Of a stretch of DNA of 61,807 nt, positions 49,206 to 58,249 are shown one piece after another (position 1 is the first letter of the stretch; every line of letters begins with the position of its first letter). The translations under genes were made by a program, and so were the position numbers. The notes beneath the pieces were generated by a model, which searched no databases, was not told where the DNA came from, and saw only the letters and a list, made by a program, of their open reading frames with translations. This stretch comes from a virus. The stretch spans positions 1 through 61,807 of the IMG/VR virus record IMGVR_UViG_3300009093_000525; one strand, 5' to 3'.

Positions 49206-51815
49206 ATGGGCGGCAAAACGACATCCACGACCGCGACCAAGCTCGATGGTATCTCGATCCAGTCCTCCGTCTTGGGATCGGTCGTCCCGCGAGGATGGGG
49301 GACCGCGCGCGGAAGCTGCAACCTGGGCTGGACCGGGGCCTTCACCGCGATCCCGCACACGACGACGACCAAGTCGGGGAAGGGGCTCGGCGGCAAGTCG
49401 AAGAACACGACCTACACCTATACCGCCAGCCTCATCCTGTTCATCGCCGACGGCCAGATCACCAGCATCCGCACGGTCTACAAGGACCAGGCCGTGTTCA
49501 CCAACGGCTCGACGTCGGCGATCGCGCAGGCCGGCCTGAGCCTCGCGACGGGCGCGGTCGACCAGCCGGTCTGGGGCTACCTGACCTCCAAGTTCCCGTC
49601 GCAGGCGCTGTCCTACTCAGGGCTGACCTACGCCTATGCGGCGGACTACGATCTTGGCGATAGTGGCAGCATCGCGAACCACGGGTTCGAGATCGTTTTC
49701 CCCGTCAAAATGGCCGGCTTGGACGACGCCGATCCGAAAGACATTGTCACCGATTTCCTGACGAACCCCACGCTCGGCATTCCCGGCTGGTCGTCGTCGC
49801 TGCTGGCCGATCTGAGCGATTACTCGCTCTATTGCCGGGCCTCCAACCTACTGCTGTCGCCGATCCTCGACAGCCAGCGTACCGCGTCCGACTTCCTCAC
49901 CGAGATCACCGACGCTTCGAATTCCGATCCATTCTGGTCGGAGGGTGTGCTGAAGATCAGGCCGCGAGGCGACGGTCCAGTCACCGGCAACGGTATCACG
50001 TGGACGCCGAACCTGACGCCGATCTATGATCTCGATGAGGACGACTTCTCGCCCGAGGAAGGCGAACCGCCGGTCACCCTCAACATCATGGACCAGACCA
50101 ACGCCTACAACGTGGTCCAGGTCGAATTTCTAGACCGGGCGAACCAGTACAACACGGCGATCCAGCCTTCGTCCGATCTCGACAACATCATCACCTACGG
50201 CCGGCGGGTGCAGGATCCGACGAGCTGGCACAGCATCTGCGACGCTTCGGTGGCTGCGATCGCCTCTCAATTGCTCTGCCAGCGGACGCTCTACATCCGC
50301 CGCCAGTTTGTTTTCCGCCTTCCTTGGGATTTCGTTTTGCTGGAGCCGACCGATCTGGTCACGCTGACCACGCGCAGCGACCAGCTGAAACTGAACCGCC
50401 AGCTGGTCCGCATCCTTGAGATCGACGAAGACGAAGATGGCCTCCTCACCTTCACGGCCGAGGAGGTGATCGTCGGAACATCGTCCGCAGCGCTCTACGC
50501 CGCCCACAGCAGCGGTGGCTACCAGGGCAACACGGATGTGGCGCCAGGCTCGGTCTCGTCGCCCTTTCTGATCAATGCGCCGTCGTCCATGACAGGGACC
50601 AACCCGGAAGTCTGGTGCGCTGTCGCCTCGACGTCGCCGACGTGGGGCGGCTGCGAAGTCTGGGTCAGCGTCGACGGCGACAGCTATTCGATGATCGGCA
50701 CGGTCAACGGTCCAGCCCGCTACGGCGTGTTGACAGCCTCACTTCCGAGCCACGCCGATCCTGACAGCACGAATACGCTCTCGATCGACCTATCGGCATC
50801 GGTAGGGGCGCTGCTGGGCGGCACCGTGGCCGAGATGAATGCCGCGGCGACACTCAGTTTGGTCGGTGATGAGCTTGTCGCCTACCAGGATGCCGACCTC
50901 ACTGGCGCAAACACCTATGACCTGAGCCCGCTGCGCCGTGGGCTGTACGGGACCATCATCGGCGCGCACGCCGTCGGTGACCGCTTCGTGCGCCTCGACG
51001 ATGCGATCTTCAAGTTCGACTATACCGGTCTGAACGTCGGCTCGACGATCTACGTGAAACTGCCTTCGTTCAACATCTACGGGAGGGCGACCGAGGATCT
51101 TTCGACCGCCACGGCCTACACGGTCAGCTTGGTGCCGGCGACCGCTTTGCCTGATGAGGTGACGGGCCTCGCGCTCGCACACGCGTGGAACGGATCAACG
51201 CTTGCCGTGGTCTGTGATCCGTCGGCGCGCGCGGAAAACTACAAGTTCCGATTCTTTGACACGGACGAGACGACGCTCTTGCGCGAGATCGTCACGACGA
51301 CGCCCAGCGCCTCGTACACCTCGTCGCTCGCCGCGCAGGATGGCGTCCGCCGTGCCTATGCAATCGAGGTGATCGCCTCCAATGCGGCCGGGGACGCTTC
51401 GCCCTCGGCTTGGCTGACGGTCACCAACAATGCACCCGACGCGGTGACAACGCCCGCGATCCCGGATGCGACGACCACGGTCACGGCAACCTGCGACGCT
51501 AGCGCGGACACGGACTTAGCCGGCTACGCGCTGTTCTATTCCTCCACGTCGGGATTCGATCCCAGCACGGCAGGCTACGTCGTCACTTGTGGCATTCCGT
51601 CAATCCCACTCTACGGCCTCGCATCGGGCACATATTATGGCCGCATCGCGGCGTTTGACGGGTGGTCAGCCGACCCTGCGTTTCTGAACCTCTCGTCCGA
51701 GATCACCTTCCACGTGAGCACCGGCGGCGGATCGACGCCCTCGGGCGGGGGGGCAGGCGGCGGCGGTGGCGGCGGATATTCCGGCCTGCCGAGAAGCCAA
51801 AACACGGCCTATTAG
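49206..51815 (+). CDS. J-like tail tip / host specificity protein
   Basis: This 869-residue protein fits the GTA ORF15/phage J tail-tip family. The start (TTSTTATKLDGISIQSSVLG) and central hub resemble the J core, followed by Ig/FN3-like domains near the C-terminus and a glycine-rich end. It would seat on the distal tail and bind the receptor or fibre. The ATG follows a GGAGG. Confidence 0.85.
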   Translation: MGGKTTSTTATKLDGISIQSSVLGSVVPRGWGTARGSCNLGWTGAFTAIPHTTTTKSGKGLGGKSKNTTYTYTASLILFIADGQITSIRTVYKDQAVFTNGSTSAIAQAGLSLATGAVDQPVWGYLTSKFPSQALSYSGLTYAYAADYDLGDSGSIANHGFEIVFPVKMAGLDDADPKDIVTDFLTNPTLGIPGWSSSLLADLSDYSLYCRASNLLLSPILDSQRTASDFLTEITDASNSDPFWSEGVLKIRPRGDGPVTGNGITWTPNLTPIYDLDEDDFSPEEGEPPVTLNIMDQTNAYNVVQVEFLDRANQYNTAIQPSSDLDNIITYGRRVQDPTSWHSICDASVAAIASQLLCQRTLYIRRQFVFRLPWDFVLLEPTDLVTLTTRSDQLKLNRQLVRILEIDEDEDGLLTFTAEEVIVGTSSAALYAAHSSGGYQGNTDVAPGSVSSPFLINAPSSMTGTNPEVWCAVASTSPTWGGCEVWVSVDGDSYSMIGTVNGPARYGVLTASLPSHADPDSTNTLSIDLSASVGALLGGTVAEMNAAATLSLVGDELVAYQDADLTGANTYDLSPLRRGLYGTIIGAHAVGDRFVRLDDAIFKFDYTGLNVGSTIYVKLPSFNIYGRATEDLSTATAYTVSLVPATALPDEVTGLALAHAWNGSTLAVVCDPSARAENYKFRFFDTDETTLLREIVTTTPSASYTSSLAAQDGVRRAYAIEVIASNAAGDASPSAWLTVTNNAPDAVTTPAIPDATTTVTATCDASADTDLAGYALFYSSTSGFDPSTAGYVVTCGIPSIPLYGLASGTYYGRIAAFDGWSADPAFLNLSSEITFHVSTGGGSTPSGGGAGGGGGGGYSGLPRSQNTAY

Positions 51816-51826
51816 CGGAGACGCTT

Positions 51827-54800
51827 ATGCAATTCGTCCAGTTCGTCGCCGCCCGGGCCGACACCGGGGCGGTGCTCCCGCGTGCGTGGGCGACGGTATA
51901 CCTTTCTGGCACGTCCACCCTCGCGACGTTGCGCAACGCCGACGGAAGCTCGCTTTCCAACCCGTTCCAGGCTGATGCGGTCGGGGCGATCGGGTTTGCG
52001 GCCCCGAATGGCGCATATGATTGCACGATTACCAGCGCTGATGGCGCTTATAGTCTCCCGTTGATCGAAAGCTTGCAGCTTTACGATTTGTCGGGCCTCG
52101 ATGCACAGGTATCGGCAGCCATCCTTGCGTCCAGCCAGGCGGTGCCAGCCGCATCGCAGGCGATCGCTGCGGCAGCTTTTCAGAACGCCCTCTCGACGTC
52201 CGTCACAGCTGGCGGCGCGCTACCCTATGAGGTGAGTGCGCTCGCTGGCGGCGGTGGCACCGGTGGCACGCCTGGTACTTATGCTGGTGCCGTTTCCGGG
52301 TTCCCAGGCTTCACGTGGCATATCTTTGTCGGATCAGACGGCAAGGCAATCCCTGTCATCGACACGCGGGGAATCAGCGCGAACGGCTCCGCGCCGACCC
52401 TTGTGATGCCGACGGTTCCTGGTCTCACTGGTGCAACGACCCCGACCGCAACTGTCAGTGTGATCGCCAATGGTCGGTACTTTTCAGCACCGTCGAGCGA
52501 TGCCACGCAGTCGCTCGCGTGGCAAAACCTTGGCGGCGTGCTGACCGCCGTCATGTTCGGCGGTCAGCAGTTCAGCACGTATTTGGCATCGGCTGTAAGT
52601 TCGTTGCTGTCCGGAGCAACGGCTCAAGCCTATCAGGCGACCGACAAGCTTGGCACTGCCGCCTATCTCGCCACCACCATCGGTAACCCTATGACTGGCG
52701 GCGCCCAGCCGGCGAACGCGGGGTCAATCCGGGTAAACACTGGTCAGGCCGTCTCCGTTGATGGCCCTCTCACCTCGATCGCCATTAAGGCGTCTGTCGG
52801 CGGTACGGCAACGATCCTGCTAGGACCTGTTACCGGGGGCACCGCTTTTACGCCTGCAATCGCCTTCCCGGTTACTCTAGCCGCCGGTGCGAACACCCTG
52901 CTTCCAGGCATAGCTCTGCCCTACGGTGCTAGGGTGAAAGCCGGATGGTTCCAGGGCCTTTGGTCTTCGGCCGGCGGCGCGCAGATCGCTTTCGATGCAG
53001 GCGGCAGCAGCCTCGGCCTGACCTCATCGGGCGTCGCCGTCGGGACGACTTATTCCATGACAGCCGGTAGCGCGCTGCTGACGATGCAGCTGACCTACGG
53101 GGTCATGCAGGGCATCATCGAACCGCGCCTTGAGGGTGTCGAGTCGTCCGTCGCCAACCTAAATTCTGCGCTGGCCCAGACGCAGACGATTGGCGCGCCG
53201 GCGTCCGCGACCCTCGTTGCGGGTGCGGGGGCAGCTTCGGGCGTTACCTATGTGTTGGCCGATCAGATCGCGACCTCCGGCGCCATCGGCAAGCTGCGCG
53301 TGTTCAACACGCTGGCGACCGCCGGATCGATCACCTTCGGCCTATTTTCAAAATCTGGCGCCAATTTCACGCTCGTCGGCTCGACAACGACGATCCTCGT
53401 GCCCGGCGGGATAGGCGCGCAAACCGTCGCACTGGCAATCGCGGGCGCTGCGGGCCTCTATCCCGGCTTTTCGCCATCCAGCGGCGTCATGTCGTTCCTG
53501 TCTGGCGCGGCCTACGGCTCTGGTTACTACAGCAGCTCGACGGCCGGTTTCCAATCGACCTTCACCGATCGCAACAACGGCAGTCCCAATGCCGGCGTTC
53601 AGCTGCAGATCGGATTCGACATCCAATATATCCCGGCGATGAACGGACCAGCCGCATCCGTGCGCGATCTGGTCACATCGTTGACGGCAACCTTTGCTGG
53701 CCTCACGGTGTCCGCTGCCGGTGCCCTGACCCGCGACAATTCTCCCCTCAATTTCACGGGCTCTGCGACCCTTGATGCCGTATCGGTGCAGTCGGCGAGC
53801 AACGTTACGACGAATTTCGCGGGTGGAACCCTCGCCTTGGGGTTCGGGGGATCCTCTTCGACGGCCTTCGCCCTGATGAACGCCTCGGGTTATCTGCCGA
53901 AGGCGCACCTCACCAACCTCGTCGTGAAGGATGCATCGACCAGTGCCGTCCTGGCGCTTGGCACAGACTATCTGGCCAACACCGAGCATGGCGCGATCGG
54001 TCTGCCGGCGATCGGATCCGCGCGAAACGTCTCGGCTTCCTTCAATTACACGCAGGTACGATACGACCTGGTCTATCTCGATCCCGAGGCACTGACGATT
54101 GGTGTATTGAAGGGCACGCCGCGCGATCGGGACGTCATTGAATATCGGCCCGTCCCGAATGCCGGTAATCAGCTGCCCCTCTGCTACGCGCGTGTCGTTG
54201 GCGGCGCGATCACAAGCATCATCGATGTCCATGATGTGGAAGGGGGTATCCGCCGCAAATACGCAGCCGACCTCGCCGAGCGGCGTCGGCTCAACCAGAA
54301 GGCGCTGCGCAAGATCATCGGCTATCTGCGCGCTGGCACTCCTTTCAATCAGGTGGGCTACGGCGACAGCGAAACCGCAGTTCAGCGCGACGTTCCGCCC
54401 TATGCGACGGCCAATGGCGCCGAGCGGGATCGGATCACAGCTGGCCCCTTCCAGAGCTATCCAGGTTATCCGGACACGAATGCTGGGATCACCCTTTACA
54501 CGGCGGTGCAACTTGGGATGCCCGACGACGGTGCGGGTCAAGTCCATACCAAGATCGGCTGGAACTGGGAGCTGATCGCCGGCTTCAAAGAGCGCTATCC
54601 CAACGCCCAAATCAGCTATCAGAATATGGGCATCGCCTCCACGACGACGGAGACGACCGACCAGGGCAATGGCGTGCTGAACGGCGGCCACCCGCTCCGA
54701 CTGGCAGCGGCAACCGCTCTCGCCGTCAATGGCCTCGCCGTCATCTGCTTCGGGCAGAACGGTATGGGCCGCACACAGACGCGTGACGAGATGATCGCGA

Positions 54801-55099
54801 TCATCCAAGCCTTCCAGTCGGCGGGTGCGGCGGGCATCATCGTCATGGGCGTGACCCGGCCCAACGCGTTGAGCGGTCGCACCGTGGCGCAATGGGAGTT
54901 CACCAACCGCGCTGTGGAGCGGGCGGCTGACTATTGCGGCGTCGCTTTCGTCCCCACCTTCTACGTCGCGAACGACGACAACATCGGGGTCATTTGCGCC
55001 GATCCGCTCGATCTCTCGGCCGGCAACTTCACCAATCATCCCTTCGTCCGCGAATACTCGGTCTATGGCGAACTGATCCGCCAGGCGGTGATGGAATGA
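51827..55099 (+). CDS. Tail fibre with C-terminal SGNH esterase domain
   Basis: This 1090-residue protein has a fibre-like first ~770 residues of Ala/Gly/Ser/Thr-rich beta repeats and a distinct enzyme domain from about residue 815. The latter has GDS at 846-848 (nucleophile S848), NMGIAS, GQNG at 976-979 (block III, GxND with D replaced by G) and NHP with H1071. This is the SGNH/GDSL hydrolase layout, usually an esterase that deacetylates or trims surface glycans. The canonical Asp three residues before the His is not evident. It would bind and trim the host surface. Confidence 0.8.
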   Translation: MQFVQFVAARADTGAVLPRAWATVYLSGTSTLATLRNADGSSLSNPFQADAVGAIGFAAPNGAYDCTITSADGAYSLPLIESLQLYDLSGLDAQVSAAILASSQAVPAASQAIAAAAFQNALSTSVTAGGALPYEVSALAGGGGTGGTPGTYAGAVSGFPGFTWHIFVGSDGKAIPVIDTRGISANGSAPTLVMPTVPGLTGATTPTATVSVIANGRYFSAPSSDATQSLAWQNLGGVLTAVMFGGQQFSTYLASAVSSLLSGATAQAYQATDKLGTAAYLATTIGNPMTGGAQPANAGSIRVNTGQAVSVDGPLTSIAIKASVGGTATILLGPVTGGTAFTPAIAFPVTLAAGANTLLPGIALPYGARVKAGWFQGLWSSAGGAQIAFDAGGSSLGLTSSGVAVGTTYSMTAGSALLTMQLTYGVMQGIIEPRLEGVESSVANLNSALAQTQTIGAPASATLVAGAGAASGVTYVLADQIATSGAIGKLRVFNTLATAGSITFGLFSKSGANFTLVGSTTTILVPGGIGAQTVALAIAGAAGLYPGFSPSSGVMSFLSGAAYGSGYYSSSTAGFQSTFTDRNNGSPNAGVQLQIGFDIQYIPAMNGPAASVRDLVTSLTATFAGLTVSAAGALTRDNSPLNFTGSATLDAVSVQSASNVTTNFAGGTLALGFGGSSSTAFALMNASGYLPKAHLTNLVVKDASTSAVLALGTDYLANTEHGAIGLPAIGSARNVSASFNYTQVRYDLVYLDPEALTIGVLKGTPRDRDVIEYRPVPNAGNQLPLCYARVVGGAITSIIDVHDVEGGIRRKYAADLAERRRLNQKALRKIIGYLRAGTPFNQVGYGDSETAVQRDVPPYATANGAERDRITAGPFQSYPGYPDTNAGITLYTAVQLGMPDDGAGQVHTKIGWNWELIAGFKERYPNAQISYQNMGIASTTTETTDQGNGVLNGGHPLRLAAATALAVNGLAVICFGQNGMGRTQTRDEMIAIIQAFQSAGAAGIIVMGVTRPNALSGRTVAQWEFTNRAVERAADYCGVAFVPTFYVANDDNIGVICADPLDLSAGNFTNHPFVREYSVYGELIRQAVME

Positions 55100-55144
55100 A
55101 CCGCATTCCCTCTTCATATCCGAGTGGACACCTAGGAGTATTTG

Positions 55145-55642
55145 GTGGTGTTTAATCAAGGATGGCGCCAACACATCGAGGACCGACAGACGTCGTTGGA
55201 GACGTCCGTCAATGAACTACGCGGCGATGTCGGTGCAATTGGCGGCAAGATCGACAAGCTCGTCGAGGGTATGTCGAGCACGGATGGCAGAGCGGCTGAA
55301 CGAGCGCAGGCCGTAAAGGTTGAGATGCGCGACGAGACCGAGCGCAAGTCGAAGGAGCGGACCAGCCTTCTCATGGCGGCCTTCGGAATGCTTTCCGCAA
55401 TCAGCATCGTCGTCGCGGCCTTCTGTGGTCCCTATGTAAGCCAGATCAATTCGACGGCGCATGGTCAGCAGGACGACACGTTCCGAATTGGCCAGGTGCG
55501 GGAGACGATCGCCGGCCTTGGCGCCAATCAGGGGCAGATGCAGAACGATGACAAGGCGCGGGACGCGGAACTCCGCGAGCACGACCAAGATCTCGCTTTC
55601 ATGAAAGGCGCTATGGCCGCGAAGGGCTGGCCGACGCGCTGA
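55145..55642 (+). CDS. Membrane-anchored coiled-coil protein before lysis genes
   Basis: This 165-residue protein has a coiled-coil N-terminus (SLETSVNELRGDVGAIGGKI), one transmembrane helix (LLMAAFGMLSAISIVVAAFC) and a charged C-terminus. The GTG at 55145 has AGGAG six bases upstream, better than the TTG at 55142. It precedes the endolysin gene and may be a lysis regulator or a tail-tip membrane factor. No known family. Confidence 0.6.
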   Translation: MVFNQGWRQHIEDRQTSLETSVNELRGDVGAIGGKIDKLVEGMSSTDGRAAERAQAVKVEMRDETERKSKERTSLLMAAFGMLSAISIVVAAFCGPYVSQINSTAHGQQDDTFRIGQVRETIAGLGANQGQMQNDDKARDAELREHDQDLAFMKGAMAAKGWPTR

Positions 55643-55643
55643 A

Positions 55644-55847
55644 CTACGGGTTTCGCGTCAGTCGTGGCACCATGGCTTTGGCGAGCCTGTAGACCTGACG
55701 GCGTTCACTCGATTCCGTCCGACGTCTACGCATTTCAAGATGGTCAATGGCGCCTGAGCCATAGGATCGGATCGCTATCAGCGCTTCCTCGTGGGCCATC
55801 ACCTTCACCGCCGTAGTTGCGAATGCGTCTTGAACGAAGCGGAACAT
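55644..55847 (-). CDS. Small antisense gene between late genes
   Basis: This 67-residue protein (MFRFVQDAFATTAVKVMAHE...) is encoded leftward between two rightward late genes. GGGGGAA lies seven bases before its ATG at 55847. It ends one base after the upstream gene's stop. Such orientation is usual for lysogenic accessory genes. Function unknown. Confidence 0.5.
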   Translation of the reverse strand: MFRFVQDAFATTAVKVMAHEEALIAIRSYGSGAIDHLEMRRRRTESSERRQVYRLAKAMVPRLTRNP

Positions 55848-55930
55848 GGCCATTCCCCCGGTGAGACCGCACCGAAACGTAAGTCAGTTCGCATCCGCAG
55901 CAAACTGCAAAAATCGCAAGGATCAGCATT

Positions 55931-56497
55931 ATGCCTGAGCAATCCTCGGGCGCATCATCGCGCGCGCCCGCCGTCGCCGGTGTGATCGGCGTCGCCGCAT
56001 TAATCGCCAGCGCGGTCGTGTCCGTCGAGCCTCAGACCGCGACAGCTGAGGGCGAGCGTCTTGTCGCCTACCAGGACGTGGGCGGCATCTGGACGATCTG
56101 CCGCGGGCACACTGGGCCCGAGGTGCATGCGGGCCTCGTCGCGAGCCATGCTCAGTGCCGCGCCTGGTACCGGATCGACATGACCAGTCACATGAAGGCG
56201 GTGCTCGCCGACACGCCGACCCTGAAGGACAATTTCGACGCGCTCAAGGCATCGGGCGACTTCCACTTCAATGCCCCGCGCTGGTGGCCCGGGTCGCCGA
56301 TGCGCGCGCACTTCCAGAAGAGCGAGTGGGCGGCGGGCTGCAACAGCTTTGCTGGCTACATCACCCTCTACAAGGCACCGAAGCCGGTGAAGGGCGGGAG
56401 CTGCCGCACCAATGCCAAGGGCGTGCTCTATTGCGAGGCGAGGGGTCTAGTGAACCGGCGCAAGCTCGAGCAAGCGATCTGTCTCGGCGGCGCCTGA
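55931..56497 (+). CDS. SAR-type endolysin (GH24 lysozyme)
   Basis: This 188-residue lysozyme has an N-terminal signal-anchor-release segment (VAGVIGVAALIASAVVSVEP) and a GH24-type active site: E40, D49 and T55, spaced as E11, D20 and T26 of T4 lysozyme. It would reach the periplasm through Sec in an inactive tethered form and cleave peptidoglycan after membrane depolarisation. Cysteines (ICRGH, AQC, AGC, SC, YC) may form controlling disulphides. It precedes a holin-like gene. Confidence 0.85.
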   Translation: MPEQSSGASSRAPAVAGVIGVAALIASAVVSVEPQTATAEGERLVAYQDVGGIWTICRGHTGPEVHAGLVASHAQCRAWYRIDMTSHMKAVLADTPTLKDNFDALKASGDFHFNAPRWWPGSPMRAHFQKSEWAAGCNSFAGYITLYKAPKPVKGGSCRTNAKGVLYCEARGLVNRRKLEQAICLGGA

Positions 56498-56521
56498 TCT
56501 CAACCATTCCACGAGGTGATC

Positions 56522-57259
56522 ATGACCGATCTTCGCACTGCGGCGGTCGCTGCCGGCGCGCGCCTTCTTGCTTGGGCCGGTCGGCGTGCCCGCGAGCGCT
56601 CTACCTGGGCGGGCGTCCCGATCTTGCTTTCCGCGCTCGGTTACCGCGAGGCGGCCGGCCACCTGAGCGATCTGGTGGATGTCCTGACGATGGTCGGGAT
56701 CCTCTCCGGCGCTGGCCTGGCCGCAGCGACGACGTCTGCGCATCCGGCGCCGGCAATCGCGGCTGCTCCTCTCGGGCCAGCCACCTCCACAAACCGATCA
56801 ACCACCCAAGGAGCATTCCCGATGTCCATCCTGTCCGCTGTACGGCATATCCTCGGCATCGTCGCCGTTGCCATCGCGCCGACCTGGAACAAGGCGATCG
56901 CCAACGCGCTCGCTCAGTCCGAAGCCGTCCTCGTTCCGCTGCTCGGCGACGACGCCAAGCGGCTGTGCGAGGATCTACTCTCCAGCACCCTGACGGGTTT
57001 CGAAAAGCTCGCCTCCGTCGTGGCCGACCTCGCCAAGATCGCGGCCGATAAGGGGATCAAGGCGGATGCCATGGTGCTCACCGTGATCGCGGCCAAGGCC
57101 TATGCTCAGGTGAAGGCCGATGCGCCGGCACTGCTCGATGCCGCGATTGAAACGGGGATCACCGCCGCGGCGGGCCCCGTTGCTGGCGCGCTGTCCGCTC
57201 CGGTGGTCGAGGGCGTCGTTGCTGCGGCGACGGGCACAGTCGAGCCAATCGCCGCCTAG
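56522..57259 (+). CDS. Holin-like protein fused to a second helical domain
   Basis: This 245-residue frame holds what look like two proteins. Residues 1-~95 resemble a short phage holin ('STWAGVPILLSALGYREAAG' and 'VDVLTMVGILSGAGLAAATT' membrane helices). Residues from M101 (MSILSAVRHILGIVAVAIAP) form an alpha-helical, alanine-rich domain. An AAGGAG and ATG at 56822 offer an internal start, so the second part may also be made alone. A natural in-frame fusion or a lost stop between genes are both possible. Confidence 0.65.
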   Translation: MTDLRTAAVAAGARLLAWAGRRARERSTWAGVPILLSALGYREAAGHLSDLVDVLTMVGILSGAGLAAATTSAHPAPAIAAAPLGPATSTNRSTTQGAFPMSILSAVRHILGIVAVAIAPTWNKAIANALAQSEAVLVPLLGDDAKRLCEDLLSSTLTGFEKLASVVADLAKIAADKGIKADAMVLTVIAAKAYAQVKADAPALLDAAIETGITAAAGPVAGALSAPVVEGVVAAATGTVEPIAA

Positions 57260-57447
57260 CGCGAACGCTCCGGCTTGCCCTTTCGGTTGATATCGAAATC
57301 GAGCTCTCGATCGAAAGGGCGCCAGCCGTTCTGGTCGCGGATGAGCGACGTTCGGCACCGGCGGCAATTGGTACGCGGGTCGAGCCCGTCGTTCCAGACA
57401 TGGTCGCGCGCCACCTGGTGGCCGATGAAACGGCAAATCAGCGTCAG
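57256..57447 (-). CDS. Small Cys/His protein with non-canonical start
   Basis: This leftward frame lacks ATG, GTG or TTG within its open stretch. The best start is CTG at 57447 with AAGGGG six bases upstream. The 63-residue product reads like a genuine small protein (LTLICRFIGHQVARDHVWND, then GLDPRTNCRRCRTSLIRDQN, ending KPERSR), with one CxxC pair and two histidines. It resembles small cysteine-pair proteins of sphingomonad phages. A frameshifted ATG upstream is another explanation. Confidence 0.5.
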   Translation of the reverse strand: MTLICRFIGHQVARDHVWNDGLDPRTNCRRCRTSLIRDQNGWRPFDRELDFDINRKGKPERSR

Positions 57448-57478
57448 GTCATTCCCCTTAAACGGAAAATAGCAGAGG

Positions 57479-57781
57479 TTGCCTCATGCCGCACTTGCGA
57501 AATCCACAATGAGGACGGCGCGGGTACTCCAAGCGGGACACCTGTCGTCCCCGCCGAACATGGATGCGGACTCCGAGCCGGTCGTGCAGATCCTCACCGA
57601 TCTGCCGGCCGCCCAGCCGAACGCGTTCTACATGGACCCCGTCGATCCGCTACCAGAGCGTGAGGATCTGATAAGCTTCGATATCCCGGCGGGGCTTCTT
57701 GCCACCCACCATGAGGTGGAGTGGGCGGGGCGGCGTGTTCGGCAGCGGGGCTACAGCTTCGACTGGATGTCCAGACGCTGA
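57479..57781 (+). CDS. Hypothetical late protein
   Basis: This 100-residue protein starts at ATG 57479 with AGAGG upstream; a later ATG at 57560 gives a 73-residue core (MDADSEPVVQILTDLPAAQP...). The C-terminal half, 'ISFDIPAGLLATHHEVEWAG', is the better-conserved-looking part. It is the last gene before the late terminator. Function unknown. Confidence 0.55.
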   Translation: MPHAALAKSTMRTARVLQAGHLSSPPNMDADSEPVVQILTDLPAAQPNAFYMDPVDPLPEREDLISFDIPAGLLATHHEVEWAGRRVRQRGYSFDWMSRR

Positions 57782-57807
57782 CCGTCACACCGATTTCTGC
57801 CACAGCG

Positions 57808-57841
57808 AGGGCGTCGCCTACGGGCGGCGTCCTATTTTTTT
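57808..57841 (+). terminator. Strong rho-independent terminator, end of late operon
   Basis: An 11-bp stem (two wobble pairs) with a TACG tetraloop is followed by A and seven T residues. It is the best terminator in the element and likely ends the late transcript that starts near 30 kb. Confidence 0.9.
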
Positions 57842-57898
57842 GTCCGCAGCAGATTGGGTGCGAATCGAGTGCTGCCGCCGTAAACGGTCCTGATGGGC

Positions 57899-58087
57899 AT
57901 GACCCTCAAGAACATGCGCGACAACGGAGCGACCTCGCTTGACGTGTGGTGCAGCTGCGGCCGCCATTCGGTCGTGGACGTCTCAACCTGGCGGGAGACG
58001 ATCGAGGTGCCGTCTGCGCGGATGATGCTTCGATGCTCGGTCTGCGGCAAGCGGCCGGAGCGCGTCTCGCCAAAGTGGACGTTCTGA
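57899..58087 (+). CDS. Small zinc-ribbon protein
   Basis: This 62-residue protein begins MTLKNMRDNGATSLDVWCSC and has two CxC/CxxC units (CSCGRH and CSVCGK), a compact zinc ribbon seen repeatedly in alphaproteobacterial mobile elements. The ATG at 57899 fits the family start; 57893 is an alternative. Function unknown. Confidence 0.75.
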   Translation: MTLKNMRDNGATSLDVWCSCGRHSVVDVSTWRETIEVPSARMMLRCSVCGKRPERVSPKWTF

Positions 58088-58108
58088 CGCCTCAGGCGTT
58101 ACGGCCCT

Positions 58109-58249
58109 ATGGAAGAACCCAAACCACTCGCCGAGATGACGGATCTCGACCTCCTGCGCGAATGGGAGTGCATCGAGGAATGTGACTTCGACACGGCCCG
58201 AACAAACGCTCTGGCGGCGGAGATGCAGAAGCGCCAGATCGATATCTGA
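58109..58249 (+). CDS. 46-residue acidic protein
   Basis: A short frame (MEEPKPLAEMTDLDLLREWE...) ends in TGA directly before the convergent SRAP stop. It is acidic and helical with a plausible single-domain look. The ribosome-binding site is weak. Function unknown. Confidence 0.5.
   Translation: MEEPKPLAEMTDLDLLREWECIEECDFDTARTNALAAEMQKRQIDI

Noticed and set aside
53348-55174. A 608-codon leftward open frame opposite the tail fibre gene
   Set aside because: It is antisense to the SGNH domain and has no motif or plausible ribosome-binding site.
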